A stretch of DNA of 22,291 bases from the IMG/VR virus record IMGVR_UViG_3300036832_000238, positions 1 through 22,291 of that record. One strand, given 5' to 3'. Numbering within the stretch: position 1 is the first letter of the stretch; each line of letters opens with the position of its first letter. This document shows positions 6,861-12,898 of this stretch, piece by piece. Below the pieces are notes generated by a model. It had not been told where the DNA came from, searched no databases, and saw nothing but the letters and a program-made list of their open reading frames with translations. Position numbers and translations under genes: made by a program. The stretch comes from a virus.

Positions 6861-7105
6861 CAGTTTTTCTCCGTACGCTCTTTGAATTGCTCAACTACGT
6901 CTCGCAGGTGATCGTGTAGCAAGTCAAGGGATAGCAGGATCGTAGGGTATTCCAGATCATCGGGCACAGTCTCGCAAATGCGAATAAGCGTTCGCAATGC
7001 CTCAGTGCTGGCATGGTTTGCCATGTCAAATACAATTTGCGCCTTGTGGCGATCCATGCCCTTGCTCACTAGGAACCGAAGCGTCCTGCCTTTAGTGTCA
7101 GCCAT
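6860..7105 (-). CDS. Hypothetical helical protein, 81 aa
   Basis: The start is set at ATG 7105 (MADTKGRTLRFLVSKGMDRH), with GGAG five bases upstream and the ATG sharing a base with the upstream TAA (TAATG). A longer frame to 7135 lacks such a site. The protein is predicted all-helical, with charged surfaces and a leucine-rich segment (ILLSLDLLHDHLRDVVEQF) that could be amphipathic or a coiled coil. No family recognised. The start codon itself is part of an ATTAAT copy. Confidence 0.65.
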   Translation of the reverse strand: MADTKGRTLRFLVSKGMDRHKAQIVFDMANHASTEALRTLIRICETVPDDLEYPTILLSLDLLHDHLRDVVEQFKERTEKN

Positions 7106-7320
7106 TAATACTCCTGTTGCGGGGCAATGATGCAATGACGCGCCAGCCAGCGGGGACCGTATTGATTGCGAACGCGGCGCAGATAGGAGCCGTGCGGTTG
7201 GCTGTCATCGCCTCCAATAGCCCACAGGAGCGCGAGTCGGTCCTTCCAGCCCTCCCCGTACCTGTTAGCGAATGTTTGCAGCGCTAGGGCCATTTCTGGC
7301 GTCAAGGGGTGATACTTCAT
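7105..7320 (-). CDS. Hypothetical basic protein, 71 aa
   Basis: It starts at ATG 7320 and overlaps the upstream TGA by four bases (ATGA). It ends with TAA shared with the next ATG. The sequence (MKYHPLTPEMALALQTFANR) continues with YGEGWKDRLALLWAIGG and a basic RRVRNQYGPRWLARH segment, and reads as a compact helical protein with a basic face. Such small proteins often bind nucleic acid. No family is recognised. Translational coupling to both neighbours is likely from the overlaps. Confidence 0.65.
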   Translation of the reverse strand: MKYHPLTPEMALALQTFANRYGEGWKDRLALLWAIGGDDSQPHGSYLRRVRNQYGPRWLARHCIIAPQQEY

Positions 7321-7502
7321 CCCATTACCAGCCTAGCCGTGCCTACGCCGTTGCCGTTCACGTCTCGTAGGTCATACTCCCAAAAGTCCCCCGGCTCTTG
7401 CTCCAGAAGCGTAACGGTAAGGTTCATAAGGATGCGTGAGATTTCCCGGTTAGGGTCCGGGTCGAACGCCGCGTTGTCTGTCTTGATTGCGATAGTGAAC
7501 AT
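7317..7502 (-). CDS. Hypothetical protein, 61 aa
   Basis: It starts at ATG 7502 with AGGAGG five bases upstream (AGGAGGTATTAATG), one of the best ribosome binding sites in the window. That site is fused with a copy of the repeated palindrome. The protein (MFTIAIKTDNAAFDPDPNRE) has a first beta strand, a helix (ISRILMNLTVTLLEQ) and a last beta pair (YDLRDVNGNGVGTARLVM). Its size and pattern resemble many small phage accessory proteins of unknown role. It opens a run of overlapping genes down to 5944. Confidence 0.65.
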   Translation of the reverse strand: MFTIAIKTDNAAFDPDPNREISRILMNLTVTLLEQEPGDFWEYDLRDVNGNGVGTARLVMG

Positions 7503-7511
7503 TAATACCTC

Positions 7512-7814
7512 CTATGCAGCGAACCAGTCGGTTCCCTCGATCATGCTGCAAGGCAAGATAACCTTGCCGATGTTTACAAACGTGTAACCGTCTCCAGCCT
7601 CGTTACCTCCAGCGATCCACACGCCAGCCCAGCCAAGCTCGGTTGCAAGCTCTAGCGCAGCGCGGCAATGATTGCGCTCCTGTGTGCCCTCGCCTTGCGG
7701 CACAGTGCGATGCATACCGGGCAAGCCTCCAGCGGGCTTGCGCGCAACAGCCTTGATCCGTGCGCCAAGGGTTGAGGTATGGCCTAGGCTGTGCGTTGTA
7801 ATGGACTGAGACAT
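7512..7814 (-). CDS. Hypothetical protein, 100 aa
   Basis: The start is set at ATG 7814 (MSQSITTHSLGHTSTLGARI) because AGGAG lies nine bases before it. The in-frame ATG at 7868 has no such site and falls inside a stem-loop region. The protein continues with a basic region and a C-terminal alpha/beta part with GWAGVWIAGGNEAGDGYTFV, which is glycine-rich. Cys and Trp are few. No family is recognised. Upstream lie two strong stem-loops (7851-7907 and 7931-7954). Confidence 0.6.
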   Translation of the reverse strand: MSQSITTHSLGHTSTLGARIKAVARKPAGGLPGMHRTVPQGEGTQERNHCRAALELATELGWAGVWIAGGNEAGDGYTFVNIGKVILPCSMIEGTDWFAA

Positions 7815-7850
7815 TCTGAATTGCTCCTGTGTTGGGTTTTCCGGGCCTAT

Positions 7851-7907
7851 CAGGGCCTTGTCAGCCATGCGCGCTACGTGGGTAGCGCAACGCTTGGCAA
7901 GGCCCTG
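7851..7907 (-). repeat. Nested stem-loop in the leader of the 100-aa gene
   Basis: CAGGGCCTTG (7851-7860) pairs perfectly with CAAGGCCCTG (7898-7907). Inside, GCGCTAC (7871-7877) pairs with GTAGCGC (7882-7888) around a 4-base loop. The two-level fold is unusual for a simple terminator and has no T-run after it on the minus strand. It is not a tRNA: the arm pattern does not fit. Confidence 0.6.
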
Positions 7908-7930
7908 TAAGGGTCGGACAAAGTGAGAAC

Positions 7931-7954
7931 GCTAGCAGCCCTCAGGCTGCTAGC
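7931..7954 (-). repeat. Hairpin with stop codon in its loop
   Basis: GCTAGCAGCC (7931-7940) and GGCTGCTAGC (7945-7954) pair perfectly around a 4-base loop. The TGA stop of the DUF7192 gene (7942-7944) is in that loop. On the minus strand it is followed by GTTCTCACTTTG, without a real T-run, so termination would be weak. Confidence 0.65.
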
Positions 7955-8757
7955 TCGTCCTGCGATTGTTCGGCAATCTCGCGTGCAATGTGAGCCAGTG
8001 CAGATTGCACAGTCTTAGCAATGCCATTGCTGTTTGGCATTCCGTTAAGGCGGAATGCTGGACGGCCCAAATTGGCGATATCGTCGGCTGTGACAGTGCG
8101 TGTGTTACCATAGCCTGCGCTAGTCTTAATACCTTTCGGCAAGCGCTCACGTAGGGCAAAGCCAAGGCGGCGAAAGAAAGCCGGATGACCTACAGCAAAC
8201 GATATCGTGCCATAGTCGAGAATATCGCCAGCCTCTTTAATCGTCACCATTTCGCAAGTTAGATCGCCCTTGATGTTGGTTGTAAACGCTGTGAGCAATT
8301 CAACGCTAGTGCCGCTTTGCTCCAGTTCGTCCACATAGCGCGCAACAGCAATGCCATAGTTAGACATGTATTGCGCGCGTTGGTTACAGTTACCACAGGT
8401 TGCGACCACGATTGTTACAATAGGCGTTGCGCCCTTGTTGCGCTTCTGGCTCACCATATGATTAGGCAAGCCAGCACAAAAGCGGGGAACGTCCACGCGA
8501 TAGCCTGCCACGTCATGCCTCCATTCGTTATCAGTATTAATGGCAGGCAGGCTGGCAAGGTTGGTCGTGAAGTTGCGCGCGCCCTCTTTCCAGCCATCGC
8601 GCGCCAGTGTCCGCGCGCCCTCATAGCCTAGCGACAAGTCCCAGCTTTCCTCCGGATATGCCTTGTGGCTCTCCTTGTAGGGCCATGTGGGCTTGGTCGC
8701 GTCGATATAGCGCAGCATTGCTGGCACGCTCTCATGATGCTTGAAGTATTTAGCCAC
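7942..8757 (-). CDS. DUF7192-family phage protein, 271 aa
   Basis: It starts with GTG at 8757 (MAKYFKHHESVPAMLRYIDA), four bases after the stop of the AAA ATPase gene, in the arrangement GGATTAATACC-GTG. The segment LGYEGARTLARDGWKEG matches the family pattern 'S...A..lAr.GWpeG', and RHDVAGYRVDVPRFCAGLP matches 'yDvaG..pDV.ry.aG.P'. A later segment (NYGIAVARYVDELEQSGTSVEL) fits the family's alpha/beta core, which recalls a von Willebrand A-like fold. The family is found next to CobS/MoxR-type ATPases in many phages, as here. Its role is unknown. By analogy with MoxR-vWA pairs it may be the partner of the ATPase; this is inference. Confidence 0.72.
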   Translation of the reverse strand: MAKYFKHHESVPAMLRYIDATKPTWPYKESHKAYPEESWDLSLGYEGARTLARDGWKEGARNFTTNLASLPAINTDNEWRHDVAGYRVDVPRFCAGLPNHMVSQKRNKGATPIVTIVVATCGNCNQRAQYMSNYGIAVARYVDELEQSGTSVELLTAFTTNIKGDLTCEMVTIKEAGDILDYGTISFAVGHPAFFRRLGFALRERLPKGIKTSAGYGNTRTVTADDIANLGRPAFRLNGMPNSNGIAKTVQSALAHIAREIAEQSQDELAA

Positions 8758-8761
8758 GGTA

Positions 8762-9970
8762 TTAATCCCGATATGAAGAAATGCGAACTACGGACTTGAG
8801 TTGACTGGCTGTCTCGTGGTCCAGTCCCTTGAAAATCAGCGACGTTGCGCAATCTTCCCAAGTCTCTCCCGCTGCTATCATCCGCCCGCCTGTGATAGTT
8901 GCGCGCGGCGATACTATGTGACGCAGCGAACGCGACTCAACTTCGCGGCGCATTGCTTGCACATAGCGACACCACTTGTCATTCGGCGCCAATTTCGCCT
9001 CTAGCTCGCTGTCATAATCAATCGTTATGAAAGCAAAGCGGTCTAGCGTTGCTGCGTCAATTGGCGTGCGCCCGATATACTGGCGCGTTGCTCCGGAGCC
9101 GTAAGTATTGCCAGCGCCGATTGCAATAAAATCAGGGTGACGCTTCACCATACCATCGGGGAACGGACAGGTTCCATTGGCAAGCGCTGCGTTAAATGCT
9201 GTCAGTGCATTAGCGTCGCTCGCGTCCATTTCGTCGAACAAGAACACTCCGCCCGTCTCATAAGCAATCCGGAATAACGAGGTAACATAAACCCCGCCTC
9301 CGTTCATGTATCCCATAAGGTCGAATTTATCCTGTACTTTAGCAGCGAAGTAAAACGGCAAACCGAAAGCCTTGGCTACTTGTTCAGCGATGGTCGTTTT
9401 ACCGGAACCCGCAGGACCGACGAGGTAGGGCCAGACACGCTGCGCGCAGTAGTTCAGGACACGCGGCAAGATACTGTGTGCCGTGTCTAGCTCCACCTTC
9501 GGCAAGTCCGCGATGGTGACATGCAAGGCACGCGGCGCGACGCTGGCGACCAGTTCGCGCACGGTATCGGGCAGGCTGGACAGGAACCCTTGTACGTAGT
9601 CCGAACCCGCCGCCGCGCCCTCATTGCGTGCGGCTTGCAGGATCGCGGCCTTGATCGACGCTAGCTCATCGGCATTAATACCGCCCACAGGCGACGGGGA
9701 AGGCTGCACAGGCTGCACAGGCATTCCGTTATCCTGTAGCCAGCCTTGCTTGTGCGCCAGCGTCACAGCGCCCGCTGCGTCCCTTGCAGCGCAAGAGAAC
9801 AGGGCGCGCAATTCATGGGGGCGCAATGCGGCGGCTGTGTTGTCAGGAACGCCAATCGTTTCGGCCAGCCTGCGAGCCTGATTTATCATTTCGCCGCACC
9901 AGTTTGTGCGTGCGGTGACAGGACCGCCATTAATACGAATGATAGTGTCAACGTGGTGAGAAACGGACAT
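8762..9970 (-). CDS. CobS/MoxR-type AAA+ ATPase, 402 aa
   Basis: It starts at ATG 9970 with AAAGG seven bases upstream. Residues 1-170 are an N-terminal region with a Pro/Gln linker near 83-96. The AAA+ core has Walker A GPAGSGKT at 185-192, then FAAKVQDKFDLMGYMNGGG (the CobS-like stretch before the sensor region), Walker B VFLFDEMD at 242-249, a sensor-1-like AIGAGNTYG, and a TLDRFAFITIDYD segment with the arginine-finger-type Arg. ATPases of this group remodel proteins or insert cofactors. In phages the substrate is unknown. It ends with GAT TAA inside a copy of the repeated palindrome. Neighbours (SprT-like protease and DUF7192) form a recurrent phage gene set. Confidence 0.85.
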   Translation of the reverse strand: MSVSHHVDTIIRINGGPVTARTNWCGEMINQARRLAETIGVPDNTAAALRPHELRALFSCAARDAAGAVTLAHKQGWLQDNGMPVQPVQPSPSPVGGINADELASIKAAILQAARNEGAAAGSDYVQGFLSSLPDTVRELVASVAPRALHVTIADLPKVELDTAHSILPRVLNYCAQRVWPYLVGPAGSGKTTIAEQVAKAFGLPFYFAAKVQDKFDLMGYMNGGGVYVTSLFRIAYETGGVFLFDEMDASDANALTAFNAALANGTCPFPDGMVKRHPDFIAIGAGNTYGSGATRQYIGRTPIDAATLDRFAFITIDYDSELEAKLAPNDKWCRYVQAMRREVESRSLRHIVSPRATITGGRMIAAGETWEDCATSLIFKGLDHETASQLKSVVRISSYRD

Positions 9971-10004
9971 TAGTTAGCCTTTCGCAGTTAGTCTAAAGTT
10001 AGTG

Positions 10005-10029
10005 CAGCGCTGCAAGCGTTGCAGCGCTG
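10005..10029 (-). repeat. Strong intergenic hairpin between SprT-like and AAA genes
   Basis: CAGCGCTGCAA (10005-10015) and TTGCAGCGCTG (10019-10029) pair perfectly over 11 bp around a GCG loop. No T-run follows on the minus strand (CACTAACTTTAG), so it may be an mRNA processing or stability element rather than a terminator. Confidence 0.65.
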
Positions 10030-10040
10030 TGAGAACCCTA

Positions 10041-10066
10041 GAAGGTGAGGATTAATCCTCACCTTC
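10041..10066 (-). repeat. Perfect 26-bp palindrome centred on ATTAAT, over the SprT stop codon
   Basis: Two 10-base arms (GAAGGTGAGG and CCTCACCTTC) flank ATTAAT at 10051-10056. The TAA stop of the SprT-like gene is inside the ATTAAT. It may act as DNA (operator) or RNA (hairpin with a 6-base loop). Confidence 0.75.
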
Positions 10067-10663
10067 ATCATCCTGTCCTTTCAAGGGATGGACGAACAGG
10101 ATGCCGCCACAGTCAGGCACAGGGCAGGACATGTAGTCGTGTTGGCAATGCTTGGCGTTGACACGCGCCAGCCAGCCACAGTCCGGACAGTCAACCTTAT
10201 GCTGGAAAGTCTGTTTTTTCTTGGCAGGGCCAGTCAGGATGATTTGCCCGTGCGGCATGGGGCCGAGTTCCTCCAGAATAGGCTTAGCCCAAGCGTGCCA
10301 GTCAGGACCGGCAACCGTAGCTGTTGCCTTGCCTGTCAGCCCTACAGCCTTGGCAAGCTTCTGGAATGCCTTGCCATGATCGCGCTTTTCTAGTGCGGTA
10401 TGGCAAAGCTCATGGGTGAGAATGTCAGCAATGCGTGCATCGCCAGTCTCATTAGGATTGATAAAGATATTGAAGTGAGCGTCTGCGCTTGTCTCAGGGT
10501 AAATGCACTGCCCGGCAACCTTGCTACGGTATCCGGTTGTCGGATAGCCAATGCCTGCCTTGATGTTGGTTGGCAGCGGAGCGCCAAGCTCATCAAAAAT
10601 AGGCCGCGCCGCATTCGTGAAAGCGATTAACCATTCTTCCCGCGTTTTGTATGTGTTCTGCAT
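10052..10663 (-). CDS. SprT-like zinc metalloprotease with zinc ribbon, 203 aa
   Basis: It starts at ATG 10663 with AGAGGA seven bases upstream. The HELCH motif at residues 84-88 gives two zinc-binding His and the catalytic Glu. HGKAF at 96-100 supplies the third ligand, as in the SprT/Spartan family. A C-terminal zinc ribbon is formed by CPDC (159-162) and CPVPDC (180-185). SprT-family proteases in cells cut DNA-protein crosslinks, and phage versions are widespread but little studied. Length is usual for the family. The tail is acidic (GQDDEGED). It is upstream of the AAA ATPase in the same operon, and the three proteins (with DUF7192) probably act together; that link is inferred from gene order only. 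Confidence 0.85.
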   Translation of the reverse strand: MQNTYKTREEWLIAFTNAARPIFDELGAPLPTNIKAGIGYPTTGYRSKVAGQCIYPETSADAHFNIFINPNETGDARIADILTHELCHTALEKRDHGKAFQKLAKAVGLTGKATATVAGPDWHAWAKPILEELGPMPHGQIILTGPAKKKQTFQHKVDCPDCGWLARVNAKHCQHDYMSCPVPDCGGILFVHPLKGQDDEGED

Positions 10664-10686
10664 TGTGTGTTCCTCTGGTATTAATG

Positions 10687-10710
10687 CTATCCTGCACGTG
10701 TGCAGGATAG
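10687..10710 (-). repeat. Intergenic hairpin, 11-bp perfect arms
   Basis: CTATCCTGCAC (10687-10697) and GTGCAGGATAG (10700-10710) are perfectly complementary with two bases between them. It lies between the stop at 10719 and a GGTATTAATGC copy in the SprT leader. No T-run follows. Confidence 0.65.
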
Positions 10711-10718
10711 TGGAAATA

Positions 10719-10910
10719 TCAGAGTGCGTTGCGGTCGCTCATGCAAGCATCCAGAAAGCGCCTCTTGTCGAAAGCAGGGCAAGAGCCGGTAAGCGTTACA
10801 GCAATGCTGTAGGCTAGCTGTTCAAGCCCGATTTGTTCGCCGCGTGTCCGCGCGTTAGAGTGCGACGAACGAAAATCAGCGGCGATTGCTGCGAAGTGTT
10901 TTTTAGACAT
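10719..10910 (-). CDS. Hypothetical small protein, 63 aa, first gene of leftward operon
   Basis: The start is set at ATG 10910 (MSKKHFAAIAADFRSSHSNA), nine bases after GGAGG. The frame reaches ATG 10925, but that codon lies before the ribosome binding site. The protein has a basic N-terminus, Arg-rich middle (SNARTRGEQIGLEQLAYSI) and a Cys-containing C-terminus (FDKRRFLDACMSDRNAL). It is probably helical. Phage leader-proximal small genes often encode early host-takeover proteins, but nothing in the sequence proves this. A palindromic leader (10935-10960) lies just upstream. Confidence 0.65.
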   Translation of the reverse strand: MSKKHFAAIAADFRSSHSNARTRGEQIGLEQLAYSIAVTLTGSCPAFDKRRFLDACMSDRNAL

Positions 10911-10934
10911 TGTGCGTTCCTCCAAAGGTGAAAA

Positions 10935-10960
10935 GGCAGACGGTATTAATACCGTCTGCC
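10935..10960 (-). promoter_or_regulatory. Perfect 26-bp palindrome containing GGTATTAATACC in operon leader
   Basis: The arms GGCAGACGGT and ACCGTCTGCC flank ATTAAT at 10945-10950; the centre (10942-10953) is the exact consensus GGTATTAATACC. On the minus strand TTTT follows directly, as in an intrinsic terminator or attenuator, and the ribosome binding site of the first gene is about 15 bases further on. It may be both an operator and an attenuator. Confidence 0.7.
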
Positions 10961-11192
10961 AGCGTACCCTTGCAGTCTAGTTTTGATCGCGGCACCTGAT
11001 GTCAGTGCCGTCCAGTCCCCTAACATAGCCAGTTTTATTCGGGCTTATTGCACCCCCGCAGGCGTGCAACCACAAGTCCCTTGACTTGCCGTGGTAGCGG
11101 CTTTGGGATTGTCACTAGGTTGGAGCCTAGCTGCCCGGTTCCCCGGAAAGCCCCTAGGGGCTGCGTTGCGGCGTTCAGTGCCTGTCCTGTTC

Positions 11193-11222
11193 TCTATAGG
11201 CCTACCATTAAGAGCCTGTCAA
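11193..11222 (-). promoter_or_regulatory. Leftward sigma-70-type promoter of the early operon
   Basis: On the minus strand TTGACA (11222-11217) is followed after 18 bases by TATAGA (11198-11193). It would give a leader of about 280 bases to the first leftward gene at 10910. A GGTATTAATCCC copy lies about 50 bases upstream (11271-11282). Confidence 0.6.
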
Positions 11223-11444
11223 CACTGGTATGCCACACAGGCAAAAATAATTTTTCCTCTCCCTATAAGAGGTATTAATCCCAGTCTGAGGGATACAGGG
11301 GTTGTCCTTACGGTAAAACCCCTATGCCCTAGAATGCCCAGAAACGGCCCTTACAGCGCCTCGACTGGTAAACGGCCCTCCAGTGCCACAGGGTCCATTC
11401 TTCGCATTCGCGCCTATTTGGTTAGATTACTGAGGGGTCGAATA

Positions 11445-11564
11445 ATCGTATTTTCCGATTAGCGTGATATCGTATCCGTCAACTGCTAATATCGTATGTG
11501 CAGCCTGCCACAATCGTAAATGCTAACCTACGCAAGCATTATTATGACCTAGGTTAGTATCGTT
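11445..11564. repeat. ATCGTA iterons at about 22-24 bp spacing
   Basis: ATCGTA occurs at 11445, 11469, 11491 and 11513, and the variant ATCGTT at 11559, which is two periods further. Two copies share ATATCGTAT. Spacing of two helical turns puts the sites on one face of the DNA, as in initiator-binding iterons. Confidence 0.5.
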
Positions 11565-11820
11565 TGCTAATGCTTCGCAACAAGCCTTTTCGCAACAATG
11601 TGCCAGTAATCATACCGGTTAACGAACCAACGCGAACCAAGCTTTGGTTAAACTAACATGGGAACACGCCAGATCGGTTCGCTAAATCTTTACTATACCG
11701 TATGAAGTATAGCGAAGTATAAGTTAGGCTCAGAATCGGAAACGCAGTTTTCCGCCATATTCACGATTTGTTCTATCAGGGTTTTTCCCTACGTATTCTC
11801 CATCTACCTTCTATCTATTT

Positions 11821-11885
11821 TTAATAATAATAATAAGGTAGGTGAAGATATTATAAGGTTAGTTAATAGTCTTATTATTATTAAT
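11821..11885. repeat. AT-rich inverted repeat (possible unwinding element)
   Basis: TAATAATAATAAG (11825-11837) and its complement CTTATTATTATTA (11871-11883) flank a 33-base AT-rich loop. It lies right of the iterons and may be the duplex-unwinding part of an origin. Confidence 0.5.
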
Positions 11886-11932
11886 AGAGCAACTCGGCGG
11901 TGACTACATAGGGGAAAATACTTAGTCAAAAT

Positions 11933-11961
11933 TTGCAACTATTTTCTAACCATAGTATAGC
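11933..11961 (+). promoter_or_regulatory. Rightward promoter candidate for the head genes
   Basis: TTGCAA (11933-11938) is followed after 17 bases by TATAGC (11956-11961). Both boxes match the sigma-70 consensus at four of six positions. It lies about 360 bases before the small terminase start. Confidence 0.4.
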
Positions 11962-12124
11962 TCACTGTTAATACTGTATTCGTCCCACAGTTGAGAACTA
12001 CAGTATCGGCCTAGTATTAATCCCATTTTCCCTGTATCCCCCGCCGATGGCAGGGCAGGCATATGAATAAACTGTTAGTTATCAATGACTTACTGAGGTC
12101 GGGCTGATAATCATCATTATGTTA

Positions 12125-12148
12125 AATGCTATGATATATCATAACATT
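12125..12148. promoter_or_regulatory. Operator-like 24-bp near-palindrome
   Basis: TATGATATATCATA (12130-12143) is a perfect 14-bp palindrome. With flanking AATG and CATT it extends to 24 bp with a single C:A mismatch. It sits between the rightward promoter candidate and the small terminase gene. Confidence 0.45.
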
Positions 12149-12319
12149 CATGGTTTGTTCTCGTTTTGGACTTGGTTTAGGCTCTCTATTGGGGGTCTGT
12201 TCTGGGTTTGTTCCCCACCGGGGTCATCGGCAGGCGGTGTCGATATCGACGTATGCAGTCACCATCACGAATGTTGAAAAAATCAGTCTTTTACCCCCCA
12301 TGTCACTCCTGTTATCATA

Positions 12320-12898
12320 ATGCCTATGGCGATCTTGCCGCGTACCCCCGATGCGTTGGAAACGCTGGAGCAGGCTATCTGCGAATGCCACGGCGATTTG
12401 CTGGAGGCATGTAAGAGGATTAATGCCAGCTTTAGAGAGGCTTGTTTGTGGAGGGACGCGGACCCGGAGGTTGCTGAGCGGATACGCACGGCACAGCAGA
12501 TCGGGTGGGCCAGTCTGGAGAACGCGGCCTACCGGAGGGCGGTCGTCGGGGTGGACAAGACGGTGTGGCACAAGGGCCTGCCGGTCGGGGTCGAGAAGCA
12601 ATACAGCGACGGGCTGTTGACGCAGATGCTCAAGGCGAGGGTGCCTGCTTATGGCGATGCCGAGGGGGCGGCGCGAGCGAGCATGACGGTCAATGTCGCC
12701 GTGATGCCAAGGGCCAATTCCTATGATGACTGGGTAGTGCAGCGCGAGCGGATGCTGAGCGGGGACGCGGCGGACCCCCAGCAGCCCGTTCCTCTCGACT
12801 CACGGCCTCCGGAGGCGGTGCTACCAGCAAACCAGCAAGTGATAGAGCAGTGGCCTGCTGCTGTTGGCAAGCGTATTAATGGTTTGCCGGACTTATGA
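12320..12898 (+). CDS. Terminase small subunit, 192 aa
   Basis: Recognises the packaging start on phage DNA and recruits the large subunit. Residues about 14-60 form a helix-turn-helix-like unit ending in DADPEVAERIR (compare the usual 'DPEFA..'), and QYSDGLLTQMLKARVPAYG (94-112) matches the 'YSD.LL..LLKA..P..Y' hallmark of small terminases. The C-terminus is Pro/Gln-rich and probably contacts the large subunit. It starts at ATG 12320 with no clear ribosome binding site; the second Met (12326) is possible. Its TGA overlaps the next ATG by four bases. Two palindrome copies lie in the gene, at 12419 and 12875. Confidence 0.85.
   Translation: MPMAILPRTPDALETLEQAICECHGDLLEACKRINASFREACLWRDADPEVAERIRTAQQIGWASLENAAYRRAVVGVDKTVWHKGLPVGVEKQYSDGLLTQMLKARVPAYGDAEGAARASMTVNVAVMPRANSYDDWVVQRERMLSGDAADPQQPVPLDSRPPEAVLPANQQVIEQWPAAVGKRINGLPDL

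Larger units (their letters stand above)
10961..12319. other. 1.36-kb non-coding divergent control region, putative replication origin
   Basis: No convincing gene is seen. The left part (to about 11.4 kb) holds a leftward promoter (11193-11222), short inverted repeats (11048-11069; CCCCTAGGGG at 11151-11160; AGGGGTT/AACCCCT at 11297-11323) and a direct repeat AACGGCCCT. The middle (11.44-11.73 kb) holds ATCGTA iterons, two TTCGCAACAA copies (11574-11583, 11589-11598), CGAACCAA twice, AACCAA-GCT-TTGGTT and two GAAGTATA copies ten bases apart (11704-11721). It is followed by an AT-rich inverted repeat (11825-11883), a rightward promoter candidate (11933-11961), ATACTGTA/TACAGTAT (11971-12006) and palindromes at 12125-12148 and 12239-12250. 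Two GGNATTAATNCC-type sites lie at 11274 and 12016. Confidence 0.6.

Noticed and set aside
7851-7907. tRNA-like cloverleaf
   Set aside because: Only two nested stems are present; there is no T-loop, anticodon arm or acceptor end of the right lengths.
10935-10960. Phage attachment site or CRISPR repeat
   Set aside because: No spacers or regular array, and no integrase catalytic domain or tRNA nearby. The palindrome fits an operator or attenuator better.
11048-11462. Plus-strand frames of 76 and 123 codons in the non-coding region
   Set aside because: Arg/Pro/Ser-rich translations, no ribosome binding sites, overlap with inverted repeats and the leftward promoter, and mutual overlap in two frames.
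12150-12320. 56-codon plus-strand frame whose TAA shares a base with the small terminase ATG
   Set aside because: The TAATG overlap is suggestive of coupling, but there is no ribosome binding site, the composition (Gly/Leu/Ser, CxxG-like) is not protein-like, and the start overlaps an operator-like palindrome. Left undecided.
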